64,000 nt of DNA from Hirundichthys speculiger (GCA_018398805.1 JAGFBZ010000673.1:1-64000), one strand, 5' to 3'. Numbered from the stretch's first letter, positions 32,680 through 46,044 are shown. The notes: generated from the letters alone by a model not told the origin. A program made the numbers and translations.

Positions 32680-33266
32680 CACGAGTCGGAAGCACTGGGT
32701 AAAATCTGCGTCATCGGGAAATTAGTGCCTTCTGGCGTTCGTTCAGTCTTTATAAACCCAATTGAGAATGTAAGATAAAGCCGCAACTGCGGTTGTCCAT
32801 GTCGAGATCACGCAGCCTATGAATCAAACTGGCACCGCTGCGCCTTTAATTTCCGCGCGACGCGTAAAAGACAACTCCGGCAGGCTCCGCACACTTTGAC
32901 AGAAAGATTTCCAGACGGCGAGTGAGAGTGAGTTGGGGAAGAAAGAGAGCGTGGGTGGGAGAACCCTCCCCCCTACAAATATCTCCATGGACTCACTCCT
33001 TCATAACCCAACTCTTCTCCAGCCTTGCGCATTTGGCCAAGATGTCCAAATTGGACCGTGAATCGACTCAAGTGGCCATTTAATGACACTTTGAGATTTG
33101 GCTGCACTTTAAACCACTAAGGCGCGTCTTTCATTCATTTAGACCCACTCATTTGATTCATTTAGTGAAAGTCAAACTAGCCAAACACCCTCTGGAGAAG
33201 AGCGCTTGGCTACATGTGAGCGTCTGCCGGTGTCCCAGCGCACTCCACGCTTGCGCTGGTGATGCC
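32680..33266 (+). promoter_or_regulatory. kcnq5: GC-rich promoter and 5' UTR of kcnq5
   Basis: CpG-rich sequence rises from about 32700 and continues through exon 1. A second in-frame ATG at 33153 lies upstream with no stop before the conserved start at 33267. No clear TATA box; start site unknown. Confidence 0.55.
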
Positions 33267-33607
33267 ATGCCGCGAAGTCACACCGGCGAAGAGAGCGGCG
33301 GCTCCGGGCTCTGGCTGAAGACCTCCGCTGGCGGCAGGGCGCAGGACTACCCCATGAAAGATGTGGAGTCCGGACGGAGGGCGATGAACAACGCGGCGCG
33401 GGTCGGGGACGGTCTCCTGTCTCCCACCACGACAGGTGCGGCGGGGGCGGAGAGGAAGCAAGGCGCCCGGCTCAGCCTGCTGGGGAAGCCGCTGACCTAC
33501 AGCGCGCAGAGCGGCCGCAGGAACGCGCGGTACCGGCGGCTCCAGAATTACCTCTACAACGTGCTGGAGAGACCGAGGGAATGGGCTTTCGTCTACCACG
33601 CTTTTGT
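33267..33607 (+). CDS. kcnq5: Voltage-gated K+ channel KCNQ5, first coding exon
   Basis: The exon encodes 113 residues and two bases, beginning [16 protein letters not shown] and ending [17 protein letters not shown] before donor GTGAGT. Family marks are MKDVESGR near residue 31, [15 protein letters not shown] (about residues 69–83), and [20 protein letters not shown], the run leading into helix S1. Human KCNQ5 starts the same way with MPRHHAGGEEGG. KCNQ5 (Kv7.5) forms tetrameric channels at the plasma membrane, alone or with KCNQ3, giving the slow M-type K+ current of neurons and smooth muscle. Only the cytosolic N-terminus is here; S1 to the calmodulin-binding tail lie beyond the window or further along a long intron. 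Residue 105 is Glu where known KCNQ proteins have Gly (RPRGWAF). The antisense frame over this exon is a shadow. Confidence 0.93.
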
Positions 33608-36600
33608 GTGAGTACTTAGACTTATCACACAGATGCAGGGAAAAAGGCCACTTCTAATGATTTATTTCAACTTTTCAACTTTTGAAAGTTGAAGCTGAAT
33701 AAAGTAAAAACAAATGGTCAAATTTGATCGATAATGTTCACCTGGCAAAGATGAACAACTGCACAGTCCTCATGGAACTGACCTGATGTGTCCTCTTGTC
33801 CTCTCTGACATGCAGCTTCTCCTTCTCCACCCACAAGAACATCACAAACACACCAGCATGCACACAAGAACATATGCACCCTGTAACTTGGTCTCTTGTT
33901 CCTGCATTTTATAACATTATAAATGGCTTCATGTCATAACATTCTAATTGACAGTGTATGTCAGACAAAAAGATGACAAGCTAAAATATCAATCTGATAC
34001 TGACTGTGGTGTGAGCAGGTAAAAGAGTTGCAGCTCTTCTAATATGTTCAGAGCGCAGGGTTTTTCCAAATGATTTGATATTTTCACAAGGCCTCCACAC
34101 CGTCAACAGGAAAGTGTCGGTGTGTGTCATCCAGCTGCTGCTTCTTTGTGATCTTCAGTGTTTCATCACCAGTTTAGATGTAGTGCTTTCAGGAGAGAAC
34201 AGTTTTAAAGTTATTAAATCCAAACCAGTTGCTCTCTGACCGCTGTGGGTTTTTTTTGTTTGTTCTTTAGGTTTTTTTTTCCTGATGTGAAAATTTCTGA
34301 TTTCAGTTTTCCTTTCAAGGAAAGAGACGAAAAAGAAAACATCCTGTTCATTTTCTCAGGCTTTGATTAACCAATTTGCTGATTATTGCTGACAGATCGG
34401 TCTGAGTTTCCTGGCTTTTATCTGTCAAGACTAATGGAATTTTTTTTTTTAACATTTATTTTTTTCTAAATAATTTCTGTGATTTGAGGACATTTGTCAA
34501 CACATACTGTAAACGGCATCCATCCACAGCAGTTGACTCTCTAGTTTCTCTCACAGCAGCAGTCGATTTTCATGGCAATTCTGCAGAAGATGTGAGTGTT
34601 GCTGAGGATACACCAGATGAATTAAGAGTTTAGTTCATTTGTTACCATAATGACACTTAAATATGAGCAGATGTAACAGATTTCCACCCAGACAGGTGGC
34701 CTGAGCAAGCAGGACTGGGCCCTCAACAGCTGCAGTCATTGCCACTCAATAAACACCTTCGTTTTGTTTTGTTTTGTTTTTTTTAACTACAGTATAAGAC
34801 ATGCACACAACATAAACAGTGTCATGCACATGCACTCTGTCGAACATCAGAATCCTGTTCTGACCGAGTCCATTTGGAAAAGCAGCGCTGTGAGAAGGAA
34901 GTGGAGCTGTCAGAGGAGGGGGTTGCGAAGCCGGATGCTGACGTTTTATTTGCTCCTGCAGGACAGCTGAGGTCGTAAGGGTTAAGTCGTTACATCTGCT
35001 CGCAACCGCAGCCTCCCACACTTAGTAGCTGTGCATGTTAAACAATCAAACAATTTGTTTAATTGGTATAAAAAGAGATTTGGGGGAAGGAAAAAAAAAT
35101 CTCCCACTTTGTGGGCAAGTTACCATAAAGGAAGAATTTGCTAAATGACAAAGAAATCTTGGAGAAAAAACCTTGACAAAGCAAAATGACATAGTTGCTT
35201 TAATATTTTTGCAGTATTAATAAAGATGGACTTCAGGAAAGACAGTTTACGCCAGCAAAAAACATGACTGAGGAAGTTTTCAGAGCGTGAGCAAAATGTG
35301 GGCTGGTCACCCCAAAAACGTAAAGCAACAGAGAATTAATGCTACAAACTTTCAGGACATTTGTTTGTTACCAAAAATGTCTTAAATTATTTATATTAAG
35401 CAGAAGCAAAGCAGCCGTACAGCATCCACCAATCAGAAATCATTTTAATAATAATTTAAACAAAGATTTCATAAACTGTTTTTATTATCCATCTCCATAA
35501 AGCTAAATCTATTGCCATAAAAAAAATATGAATATATATTTGGACACCAGATTAGATATATGGACGAAGCATGTTAATTATTGATGAACTCATTGCAAAG
35601 ATCTGCATCTTGACTGTAACTGGAAATAAAAGCTGTAGGAATCTTGTCACATTAAGAGTCATTTAATTCAGAAGTGAAAATTAAATGACTCCACTTGATG
35701 GAGCTGTAACTTGTCTTTTTTTTTTTTAATTTTATAATATGACTTGTTGTAAATATGAACCAGTAACAGTTTAGATCCAGCAGTTTGTGAGTTTCCTCTG
35801 AAATCTTTGACTTGTTGCTGTTATCGAAGTCTTTTTGCAACTTAAATCCAAACTTGGGTCACTTGTCCAACTAGATTCGACTGGACTGCTTAAATTATTT
35901 TCATGCAGAGCGACAATAAGACTCGGGATTTAACTTGATGTAGTGATTTGCCTGCAATATTTAATTTGTCCAGATTGCATGAGAAAGCAAAAACATGTAA
36001 ATTCAGAATCTCACTACCTTTTTTGTCCATTATGAAAGTAGTGTAATGTAACATTTTGGCTCTACCATGAACACGGATACAGAGTTCACGATTGGAGATT
36101 TTTAAAAAAGAAATACAATTCCATCCACAGACAATGTGACTGGATCCCAGTTAACCCAGAACACACGCCTAAACCCTGATGGATGTTTCTCTGCATGTGC
36201 CTGTATAGTTGCATAAACTCACGTTCATGTGGCTTCACACATGCTGCTCGCAAATACATTCACACATGGGAAGTGATGAACGAACACATAAACGACACAA
36301 AGCACATGATTTATAAAAATGTCCTTTGATCCTTTAATTAGTGAACAGTTGCGTTGAAGCAGATGCTGCGTGTTTGTTTCTGCACAGATCCACACTGGGA
36401 ATCAGAAAACAGCTTGACAGTGTGTGTGGGTTTTTCAGAAATGTATATTGGAGGAATTCCTGCTATCTGCTGATGGGTTGCAGTATGAATCAAGACACTG
36501 ATAAGCATCTGGGCTTGCCTTTTTTTTTTTTTTTTTTGCCAAATAATGCTCCCACACTGAAACACTGCTGGCATTAAGAATCAATCTCTTAATGAGATGG

Positions 36601-39600
36601 CGTGTGTTGGGCTAATCACATTTCGCCAAAATGGGTTCCAGCCACAGTCAGCGAAACTCAGCTGATGATTCTTTTCTGTGAATGTGTGTTTGTGTGTGTG
36701 GGGGAAAGATTTGTGTTGCACTAAATTTCAGAACAATTCATCACTTTTTTTAAATTATAATTTCTTTGTCCGTGAAGAAGAGTCTTTTGTCTCTACATTG
36801 ATCGGTCTAACACGTGTTTGTCGAAGGTGTTGTGACCGCACATACTGAAATCTCCACACGTTTTATCTATCTGCATGTTAGATGTCGTCTGAGAATGACT
36901 TACAGAAACGCATCTGTTGGAGAAATTGCTTGTGTTGCACATTGCATGAGCGTATGTGAGCCCATTGATCCCAGATCATCAGTCTCATCTGATGAATTGC
37001 CACATGGATTTACACCTTGCTCTAATGATCAGCTTTCATTCGTTTCATCCACCCTGATCTGTGCAGAAGGGAGGATACTCGTAATGTCACGTAGGATGCA
37101 GAATTGTGGGGGGAAAAAAACTGTCTCTGTAGCACACTTGAGTAAATGTTGTGTTTTTACTTGTTTGCCATCTCGTCTGTGTGACTCTGGTGCTGCGTGG
37201 AAGTGTTAGAGTTGCTTTCACTTGTTCACAGTGGGTCTGCTAAAGGCTCCTGTGCATCAGGATTTCACAGATGAAAGATCACAGCTGTGAAAGAATTGCG
37301 GGGGACATCTTTTTGTCTTTGATCAAACTCTGCTGTCCTACATGCAACCATGTGAGCAGATCTAACAATGGCCGTCACTCTGGTCTTATGACCAAAGGCT
37401 ATTTGAAATAACTTCCTGCCAGTGTCAGAAATCCCACGACTCTGTCTACTTAAGAGCTGATGTAAAGGTGATAATGAAAATATAGGTTATGGTGTTAAAA
37501 TAATCACTTAAACCTGTGTGATCAGCTCGTTGGCTCTGGCCTTGAGGGGAGATGAGATGTCTCTCACAGCTCCGTGGCCTTGTTGTGCATCAATAAGATA
37601 CTGTTGTCGTTCGGGAACCTTCCAGCACCTTCTGGAAGCTTCTGCTTAAATCCACTGTGAGATCTCATTTTGGGGCTCATTCATCATGATATGCAACTTG
37701 CTGTCCAATCTCTTGCATTGCAATGAAAGTAAAACTCATGAAAGCTTTAAGAGAGCTTCGAGTCTTTACTTTCAGTCTTATTTGTTGGTCAAAATTGTCT
37801 TATTTGTTTCCTGTCGGAATATAACGATGACTTGTACATCTGCGTCTCCGCATCAGTCGTAGAATACGATTCAAGACTGACATTGAACATGAGATTAAGC
37901 AAAGGAAAACTGTCCAGTGTGAGATGTTGTCTTGTATGACTGCAGAAACTGTGCAGTGCAGAGGAGCTCTTGGCTGACTTCGTAAGCAGCCAAGCAGATG
38001 TGTTGCCTGCTTTCACAGTCATCTATGGGAATACATGAAACTTAAAACTAATTTTTATTTATTTTTTTTTAATCTGGACAGGGGTTTTTTTTTCAGTGGG
38101 AAAGGAGCTAGTCTTTTTGTCATTTTGCAGTTTTTCTCCAATATGTTTTATAAATCTCGAGTTGGTTCTCAAGGTCCATATCTACTCTGTTGAAGACCAG
38201 AGGTCCGGGAAAAATTTTCAACAACATAACGTTTATTTCGCTTTTTCACTGTATCATGTAAAAACAACATATGACAATAACAACAAAATAATATAAATAA
38301 ATAACTTATTTTTAATTAAATTCACTGTTGAAAACTCAGAATGACAAATAAGGAGGAAAATATGGTCGGCATACAGACGGACACCTAATCACTAATTTTT
38401 CATGTAAAGTTTAAATGTTTTCGTGAGTTTAGTTAGTGGTTTAATGTAGTTTTGTTTTCAAGCAAAAAAGAAAAAAAAAATTCACCTCGTTTTCAAGCTG
38501 ATTTTTTTTTTTCAAAGACCCGCCCTATTTTGCTTCTGATTGGCTCTTTAAAAAAAAAAATCACCAGCCCCCGTGTGCTGATAGGCTACTTGTTCCTGTC
38601 ATTTATATGAGCTTTCTGCTCACCAGAGCAGCTGTCTGTCACAGATGTTCAGAGTATAAACACGTGCAGAAGGGCTGACACGGCAAAGGTTGGTGAATAT
38701 TAGAGGAGTCGTATCTGGATCATTGTGAATAATATCCACTGACACTGTATTTAACATTACAATTACTTCAACGCGTTTGTGAAAGGGCCATTTAGGTGTG
38801 CTGGGTCCAGACTGACGTGCCTTGCGGTCCGAGTCCAGACTTTGAGAAGTCCGCCTCAACAGTTTTAGTTTTTCTCTAGCACTGGACCCGTGCCTGAAAG
38901 TTCTGGACTGCAGGCAGATCAGTTTAGCACTCAGGCTCTTGCTGCACAGCCTTGCTGTCGTGTCGGGTGCAAGATATGCTCTGGTGTTGCCTTGTTGAAT
39001 TAAGCAAGACCTGCTCTGCAACAGATAAATGCAGCCTCAAGTCGTCATTATGCAATGATGACGGGCCGAACCATTCCCTGTCCTGCTGAGTCTGGAGCAC
39101 ATCACGTCTATGACTTTCAACAAGCAATTTTGATTTGTTCGACCACATGACACATTTCCTCCATGCCCTCGTTTACAGAACATATGAGGTGGCGGTTAAC
39201 CTTTCATATTTATGTATTTTTAGGGAGAATATGCGACTTGTGTCAGATATTCTGACTTTACGGTAACATCTGAACTGGACAAAACCAGCCACATCCAAGT
39301 GAAGCTGATGATCAGGAGGTGGTGAATGCATCACAGGAAAGGTAATATCCCTACCGGGACTGATATCCTGACATGTTTTCATCGTTGGTCTGTTTATCTC
39401 GAAGTTTTCTGCACTCTCACGAAATCGGTGCTCATCACACGTAGCATTAAAAAGAAAACGGATCGGACGTTTTCCCAGGCTTAGTTTTTGTTTTCATGTA
39501 GAGTGGCGTGTTTGCTCTCTCATGCCGACATAAGAGAGGAAATGTGAATGAGTTTATTGAAGCTCAAACAAAAAAGGCTTCTGTTGCCAGGGGTGCTGCT

Positions 39601-42600
39601 ATCGCTCACTAAACTGCAGGTGCATTGATTAAAAAAAAAAAAAAGGAAAAGGAAAAAATGTAAGATGACTTCAACATCAAAGGCATTGTGAAGAGGCTGC
39701 ACTTTGTTTCCTGAGAACATGGCGACATTTGAGACACCTGAGTGCATAAAAGAGTCTGTGTTTAGGCTCAGAATTATTTCCAGGTAGGCAGGGGGTTGTT
39801 GGAAAGCACCCAATGGAAAATGCTGGAAAATGCAAGGGACCCATTAGATAGGATGAATAGAAAGAGAGATGCGTGAGTGTGTATAAATACTGTCATTATG
39901 TGTTACGGCGCAGAGTTGGCACTATTAAAGATAGCATGTGTATGTGTTTGTCTTATGTCCTCGCTGGACAGTGTAACGCAGGACAGGAACTGTGGATTTG
40001 TGCGCCTGCATCACCGGTTGGCACGCCGTCATCTCGCCGGAAGAGGCGAGAGAAGATGAAAACAAGTTTTTTTTTTTTTTTTTTTAAAAAACGCTGAGAG
40101 AAACGAAGAAGAGAAGGCAAATATTCAACGTGGTCTTCGCAGGAAGACGAGGAGGCCGAGGGTTTTAATGTGTTCTGCAGAAGAAGGCAACATCTGGTTG
40201 TGCGTCCTGATTTGAGTCGGGGAAAGAAGCGGAACTCGCACACATCCTGTCCAGACAGGTTTGAATGTTAGCTATGCAAAAACACAGCGCATAGAAAAGG
40301 GAAAGAAATGATGTAATCAAGACATCAACACTTTTCTTCTTCTTCACAAAAGAGAACTGATATTTCAGAGGACCTTAAATGCATCTTCAGGGTCGTTACA
40401 CAACGAAGGCCATGAGCTTCAGCTCATATGGAGCAAAGACCCTCATGGAGGAGTTTATCACACTGCAGTCTAGTCTATTTTTTTTTTTTTTTTTTTAAAT
40501 CAAAGCCGAAGGGGTTGTGTTGGACATTTTTAACCAAATCAGTTCATGCTTACCTGGTCTGTGTTTTAAGGAGAAACCAGCTGCACAAACACCATTGAAT
40601 TGACGACTCCTGATTAACATCACATCTGCTTGTTTGCTAATATTTCACTGCTCCTCGTAGACTTCTTTGGTAGTTATTCAAATGAGCTGGTTGAATCTGT
40701 TTGTAGATCAGGGCAGCTTTCAGACATCACCTGAAGAACTGGACCCTTCACCAGCTTCCATTTGAACCAGTTTAGTAAGTCTGGGTCTTTGCTGTGTTGT
40801 TATGTACTGTAGTAATATGGCTGCAAGGAAGGATTACTTTGTAAATCTTTTTGTTTTGGTCAAAGTCAGCAGCTTAATACCACTCCTAAAGATTAATTTC
40901 CCCATGGTATAGCTAATATTAAACTGTTCTAGCAGCACCCAGTAGTGCAAGATGACCTGCTGGTATCTGAAGCTCAACATAGCAGCTGCAAGAAGGAAAT
41001 ATACTGTAATATCTAAATTAAGTTGGCTGTTACTACATGTAACATCATTCCAAATGCACAGTAGATTGTCTGAGAATCTCTTTTTTTCCCCCTCTTGAAC
41101 AAACTAAGTTGTATTTGTCTGCAGTTTCAACCCTCAGCATCTCAGTGTCTGGGTCTTCCAGCATCTAGCGATCCGCATCAGGGTTCATTTCCATCTCATC
41201 CAGCACATACGGTAGGTGTTATGTAATGGCCTTACTCGTCCTGTGATAAGTACACTTTGAAAAGTGTGAAGAGGAAAAAAAAAAGGGCTAATTAGCTTCC
41301 GCCAGAGATTTGATGAGCGTTCAGACTTGGGATGTTGGTTTCATTCGGTAACAAGTCTTCTTCGCCACTTGGAGCTCATTGGCGAAAAGGTGCGAGATTT
41401 GAAGGGACTGCTGTCGTGACAAATTTACTGTGACATTTGAGTGGGTCGCGCGAGACGCTGTAGCAGCATGTGTATAAATGGGTTCAACGGGGATTAAGTA
41501 GAGGGATCGCTCTTCCTCCCCAGCACAGGTTTGGGATTACACGGCAGGTCTTGCTCTTTCGCTCCAGCTCCATGTATGCAGGTCCACAGTGGCGTGCGTC
41601 TCCTCGTTAGTCATCCGGGGGCCCTCTCATCCATCAGTGGGGGTGCCACATCGCAGGGCAGACTGCAGCGCTGATGGATGGGGGCGAGCTGAGCTTGTCG
41701 GCTCTCCTGCCCACACAGAGTGCACCGTGGCGGGTGTGCATTGCACCAGCCTCCCTGCCCTGCTGTGCCCACCTTTTAGATGTTACCCTGTCAGCTCTGC
41801 TTACAGGAACGCAGCTCAAAAGTGCTCTTTTAGAGAAGGTATATTGGCACATAAACTCATCTTGACTTACCTCTACTTTGCTTGTTCACGTGAAAACGCA
41901 AAAGTCCCTTCGTAATTATTGTTTGGAAATTGTATTTTGCCAAGCACTGGAGTAAAAAAACAAAGCACCCATATGAAGGTTGTTATTATTTATTTACTTT
42001 ATTTAAGTTTTTTTTTAATTTAAATTGAAACCCAGCATAGCGTCGTTGAAGTTATCAAAGGCCCGAGATCAAACAATTTAATTAAAACATGGGCTCTGTT
42101 TACCAGCCACATCTATGATCCTGGTTCTGAAAAACTCCCCATCAGAGGAAAGCTTGCTGTTTTGTGAGCTCGTGTGTCAGGATGTAACCAACTCTTGCTG
42201 ATTTCTGAAAGATTGATTTGGAAAAACATTTGCCCTGGAAAATTTGGAAGGTGGAAGTCTGGGTTTTTCTTCTCTTAAGTGGTACCTTTTTAGATGCTCG
42301 GTCCACAACTCTTGTTGCATTAAAGACCTTCAGCCTCCACGTGTGACCCCTCAGCCAAGCTGAGCCACCCAACACCAAAAACTTGTCAAAAACTGTCTTT
42401 GTGTTCACCTTGAAATGTAGCGACCTTTACTTGGCTCGTCCAGATGTACGTCAGTTGAACCAATATGTGAAAAACAGTCAATATAAAAATGTTTTTTCCT
42501 TTTTTTTTTTTTTTGGTCAGCCTTTCCCTTTTATTTTGACGTGTTCATTGCAAGTCTGGTTCTGCCTTTAGAGCTGCTGCATTACTGAGTCACAACCAGC

Positions 42601-42798
42601 AGAAAAAGGTGTTTAGTCCAATCAAAACATCGACGGCTCTTTGCTGTAGTCTAGTAAAACGACACATTCTGGACTATTTTCACTCGCCTCAAAAATCACA
42701 AATGAGATGGTTCTGTATTTATTTTTGTCCTTTATTGACATGAGGGAAGTTAAAGTGATGGTTGAAGCGGCTCTTCTGCCCTTCTGGACATATTGGCC
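33608..42798 (+). other. Presumed kcnq5 intron 1, part 1
   Basis: GTGAGT opens the intron. No second exon with the S1 helix is found anywhere to the right, which agrees with the very long first intron of KCNQ5 in other vertebrates. Within 33.6–42.8 kb I recognise only homopolymer T or A runs (e.g. 36520–36537, 40067–40090, 40479–40497). A 38620–39150 segment with several minus-strand frames may be an old DNA-transposon coding relic but matches no family I can name. A GC-rich patch at 41560–41800 has no recognisable exon. Confidence 0.6.
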
Positions 42799-43617
42799 CC
42801 GATCGTTCACTTCCCGCTAGCCGCTACCCACGAATTGCGGGTTTAGGAACCTCCGCTAATGCAATCTTCCACTCGCTAAAGCCGCTACCCATTATGCTGA
42901 CTCACTTACTCACTTTGTAGGCGTGCAAACTTGGTATCTTCCGATCGCGGGTTAGGGAAGCGGGTAATGGGTGGTCTGACCACTTGTAACCCGCATGTCG
43001 GCGCGTACAAGAGCACGTCCAAATGGCATCAATGTGCGTCCACCTGGTCACATGTGGACGTGCACAAACAACTCTACCTCTCAAATTAACTCTTGTATAA
43101 AAAGCGTGATTTGGCCTCAGTTGAACCCCTGAGAAAATAGCAGAGATCGTCTTAAACGGCTTGGTCACCAGTTAAACCATAGACGACCAGAGCGTGTTTA
43201 CTGGGAGCACACCGACTATCTGGGACTTTCAGGTAGCTGATTGGAATTGTCTGTGTAAAAATATTTATATGTATATATCAGTACAGAGGAGGAGGAGGAA
43301 GGAAGAGGAGGAAGCTCTACAGCAGAGTCCCAGACGAGCTGCACATGAAAGCTGCTCCGATCTGGATGAAAAGACGCTCCATAGCGGTTTGCGGATAGCA
43401 GTTTGCGGGTAGCGCAACCTGCTCTTAAAGGCAATGGCTACTGCGCATTGGTTTAACAGGTGGAACGCCCTAACCACTGTCATGCATAATATACCAGGCA
43501 GCGCAGGTAGGATAGCGGGTTTAGCAAGGTGGAAGATTGCGTTCTTTGCGGGGGAATGCCCCTCCCGCTACACGTTATCCCTAAATAGCGGCTTTAGGAG
43601 ATCTGGCGGAAGATCGG
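42799..43617. mobile_element. Probable non-autonomous DNA transposon with TAGCGG subterminal motifs
   Basis: Both ends carry CCGATC facing inward, and both end zones repeat the hexamer TAGCGG or its complement CCGCTA (near 42821, 42881, 43383, 43508, 43587). The block CAATCTTCCAC-GCTAAA at 42861 has an inverted counterpart at about 43518–43540. GC content is above the flanks. No transposase frame. Superfamily and target duplication are not resolved. Confidence 0.6.
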
Positions 43618-44810
43618 ACTCTTTGTGTGTGATTTTTTGGTGCTTAAACTTAAAGGTGAGTAAATGTAGAACTAAACAGAAATTGTAAGCCAGTGTGCTT
43701 TTTTTTTTTATTTGCCTGTTTTCATGTCTAAGTAGACAAATGGTATCGTTGTTTTGCACTGAGACTGCTTTGTATCCACAGACTTGTCAACATCATTGCT
43801 CTTATTTTCCGGCAAATCAGTGTGTTTCTGGAACTACAGCGTTTCCTCAGTGTACGACGACACGCTTCTGTTTTCATGCAGGGTGAAATGTTACAGCTCT
43901 CCCACAACACGCTGTGTGTGATCTCCTTTTTTCCCCGTGCCTCCGTGAATTCCTCAGATACATGTATGTAAGAATTATGAGCTCAATCTGGTGGTCGAGC
44001 TCCACCCTAGTCGAGTACGTAAATATTTCAGTAGGATTGGCTGAAAGTTCACTCCGCAAACTTGAACACATCTTGATGTACAGTGAATACCCAACACATA
44101 CTGTGAATAATTTATTTGGGTAGTCATTCACATTTTTCCTTGGCGACACACTGGCTCGGGCAGAGCAGCACCGGCTCGCCCACGCTGGCGGGTTTGAGAG
44201 GGCGAACTGTGTGAACAGGTGCTTGCTTCACTTGTCATGCTTTTCTTTTCTTGAGGGGTTCTCAGGGAGCATCATTTGTCATTCCAGTCAAATAATTGGA
44301 ACTGGAGAAGCGTTAAGAGGGCAGGGGAGAGCAAGAAATGGAGGGGTGGCAGGAGGGAGAGGAGCACAGACAGGAAGGTTGCTGACATGAAATACCTGTT
44401 AAAATCTAGTTGCTTCACACACAACGCTGTAGACTCTTGTTACACACTCGTACGTAACTGTGTTCTTGTTATTACTGTCATCCGTGCAGAACAAATGATT
44501 TTAAAATGAATTGTGCTTTTTCATATTGGTCTGAGAATTTCTTTAGAAACTGGGTCATTAATTGAACGTATAGAGGACCTGGTGTCTCTTCAGGAAGCTT
44601 ATTTAAGGATATAAATCAGAATCATGCAGGAGCAAAACAAAACGATAAATTCAGCGTGCTGCCTTATTGACCGGATACTGGTGTAATGGCAAATGCAGGC
44701 GCAGATACTGTCAACTTAAATTGGACAGTTCTGTAACGGATTTGGATGTTGTAAGTTTACATTTGGATGAGGCTTTCTTGTGGAAAAAAAAATAAAGAAG
44801 TGCAGGAGTG
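43618..44810. other. kcnq5 intron 1, no element recognised
   Basis: Mixed-composition DNA with no exon or clear repeat. Confidence 0.4.
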
Positions 44811-44831
44811 CCCCCCCCCCCCCCCCCCCCC
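44811..44831. repeat. (C)21 homopolymer
   Basis: Twenty-one consecutive C, about 20 bases left of the interspersed repeat at 44850. Confidence 0.95.
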
Positions 44832-44849
44832 ATTTGATAAATAAAATAA

Positions 44850-45268
44850 CTAGAAAAGCACTCAGAGAGCGCAGACCTCCACCAAGCGCAACAATTCCCC
44901 CATATAGCGATTTACAGATTGTGATAAAATCCGCCTTCTGAATCAGATCTGGATCAGCCTTTGAAACTTGATAGAGGTTCACATTGTCAATCCCTGAGTC
45001 AAATTTCATTAGTTTTGGGCAATAATTAACGGAGATATTGAGAAACAAAATTTTTGGCTCCATTGGCCACAACGTTATTGAAAATTTGAAAGTGATCCAG
45101 AATCCAGGATTTCTTCCGGATCACACCCAAAATGAAATCAGTTCTTCCTTTTCACATTTCTGACAACTCCTGAAAATTTCATCAAAATCCATCCTTAACT
45201 TTTTATCTTGAACACAGACAGACAAACAAACAGCCGGTAAAAACATAACCTCCTTGGCGGAGGTAATA
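44850..45268 (-). repeat. Interspersed repeat 'cctccgccaaggagg', copy A
   Basis: About 420 bases beginning CTAGAAAAGCACT and ending CCTCCTTGGCGGAGGT. The whole length aligns, inverted, with 52534–52911, including AAATTTTCA-GGAGTTGTCAG and TGATCCAGAATCCAGGATTTC blocks. The terminal CCTCC-GCCAA-GGAGG is itself near-palindromic. Confidence 0.9.
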
Positions 45269-45559
45269 ATAAAATGCATGCAACAACTCAATTTTTTATG
45301 ATAGGATCCAAGTTGGAAAAAAAAAAGAATTTAATAACTTCAAATACGGTGACATTTTGACCAAAACTGAATCGCGTTTCTTAGCTGGGATTTCTTCTCC
45401 AATTTCACAAAAAAAATTACCAGGAGATTTTGAATCTTTTATTTTGCAAGTGATATGTATAATAGCTCTATTTAATTATGAACCTGTCGGCTCACTCGGT
45501 CGAGATCGTAAAACACGGCATACACCCTCATCAAAGAGACTTGATGAAGAATAAATCCC

Positions 45560-45760
45560 CTTCAGAGGACGGAGAAAACTGTTCAATAAAATGTGGTTGA
45601 TCCACTGAAACATGTGCCAGTAGATGCCATCTGCTTTGATGCTGAAAAAGCCTTTGATAAGAGATTTTCTTTAGCACTTTATCACATTTTTGGTTTCATA
45701 AGTGCTTTTCACAGTGGGTCAGGATATACTACGCAAAGAACTGGAGGCGCTGGTATTTAA
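45560..45760 (+). mobile_element. LINE reverse-transcriptase fragment
   Basis: ICFDAEKAFDK at about 45632–45665 is the first Asp motif of L1-type reverse transcriptases, compare VSLDAEKAFDSM in the LINE at 17.8–23.5 kb. It is preceded by a degraded NxRRLxN-like stretch. Frames are broken. Borders unknown. Confidence 0.6.
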
Positions 45761-45997
45761 TATAGTTGTATCAATATTTTGGTCTTTTAACCTGTGAGGT
45801 TTTTTTATTTTCTTTGTTGTAGGTCATTTTCAGTCTGTCAGGACCAGTGTTATTACTGATGTGGCATTACATAGCAGGAGTTAAAAGATGTTCAGTGCCT
45901 GAGGAAACACAGGAAAGGAAGTGAAAATAAGTGTGTTTTTTTTTATGAGAAGTGAAAAATGTCTGTCAATTCTCCGACTGCTGTGTGACGAGACGAG

Positions 45998-46044
45998 CCA
46001 GACTATATTCCATTCGGCGCGCTGCCAAATAGAATATAGTCTGG
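45998..46044. repeat. 13-bp perfect inverted repeat, 21-base spacer
   Basis: CCAGACTATATTC at 45998–46010 pairs exactly with 46032–46044. Confidence 0.95.

Noticed and set aside
33210..33599. 129-codon minus-strand frame
   Set aside because: Antisense to kcnq5 exon 1; long only because the exon is GC-rich.
38620..39148. Overlapping minus-strand frames of 133 and 74 codons that look protein-like
   Set aside because: Possibly an old transposase relic, but no diagnostic motif could be named, so no element is called.
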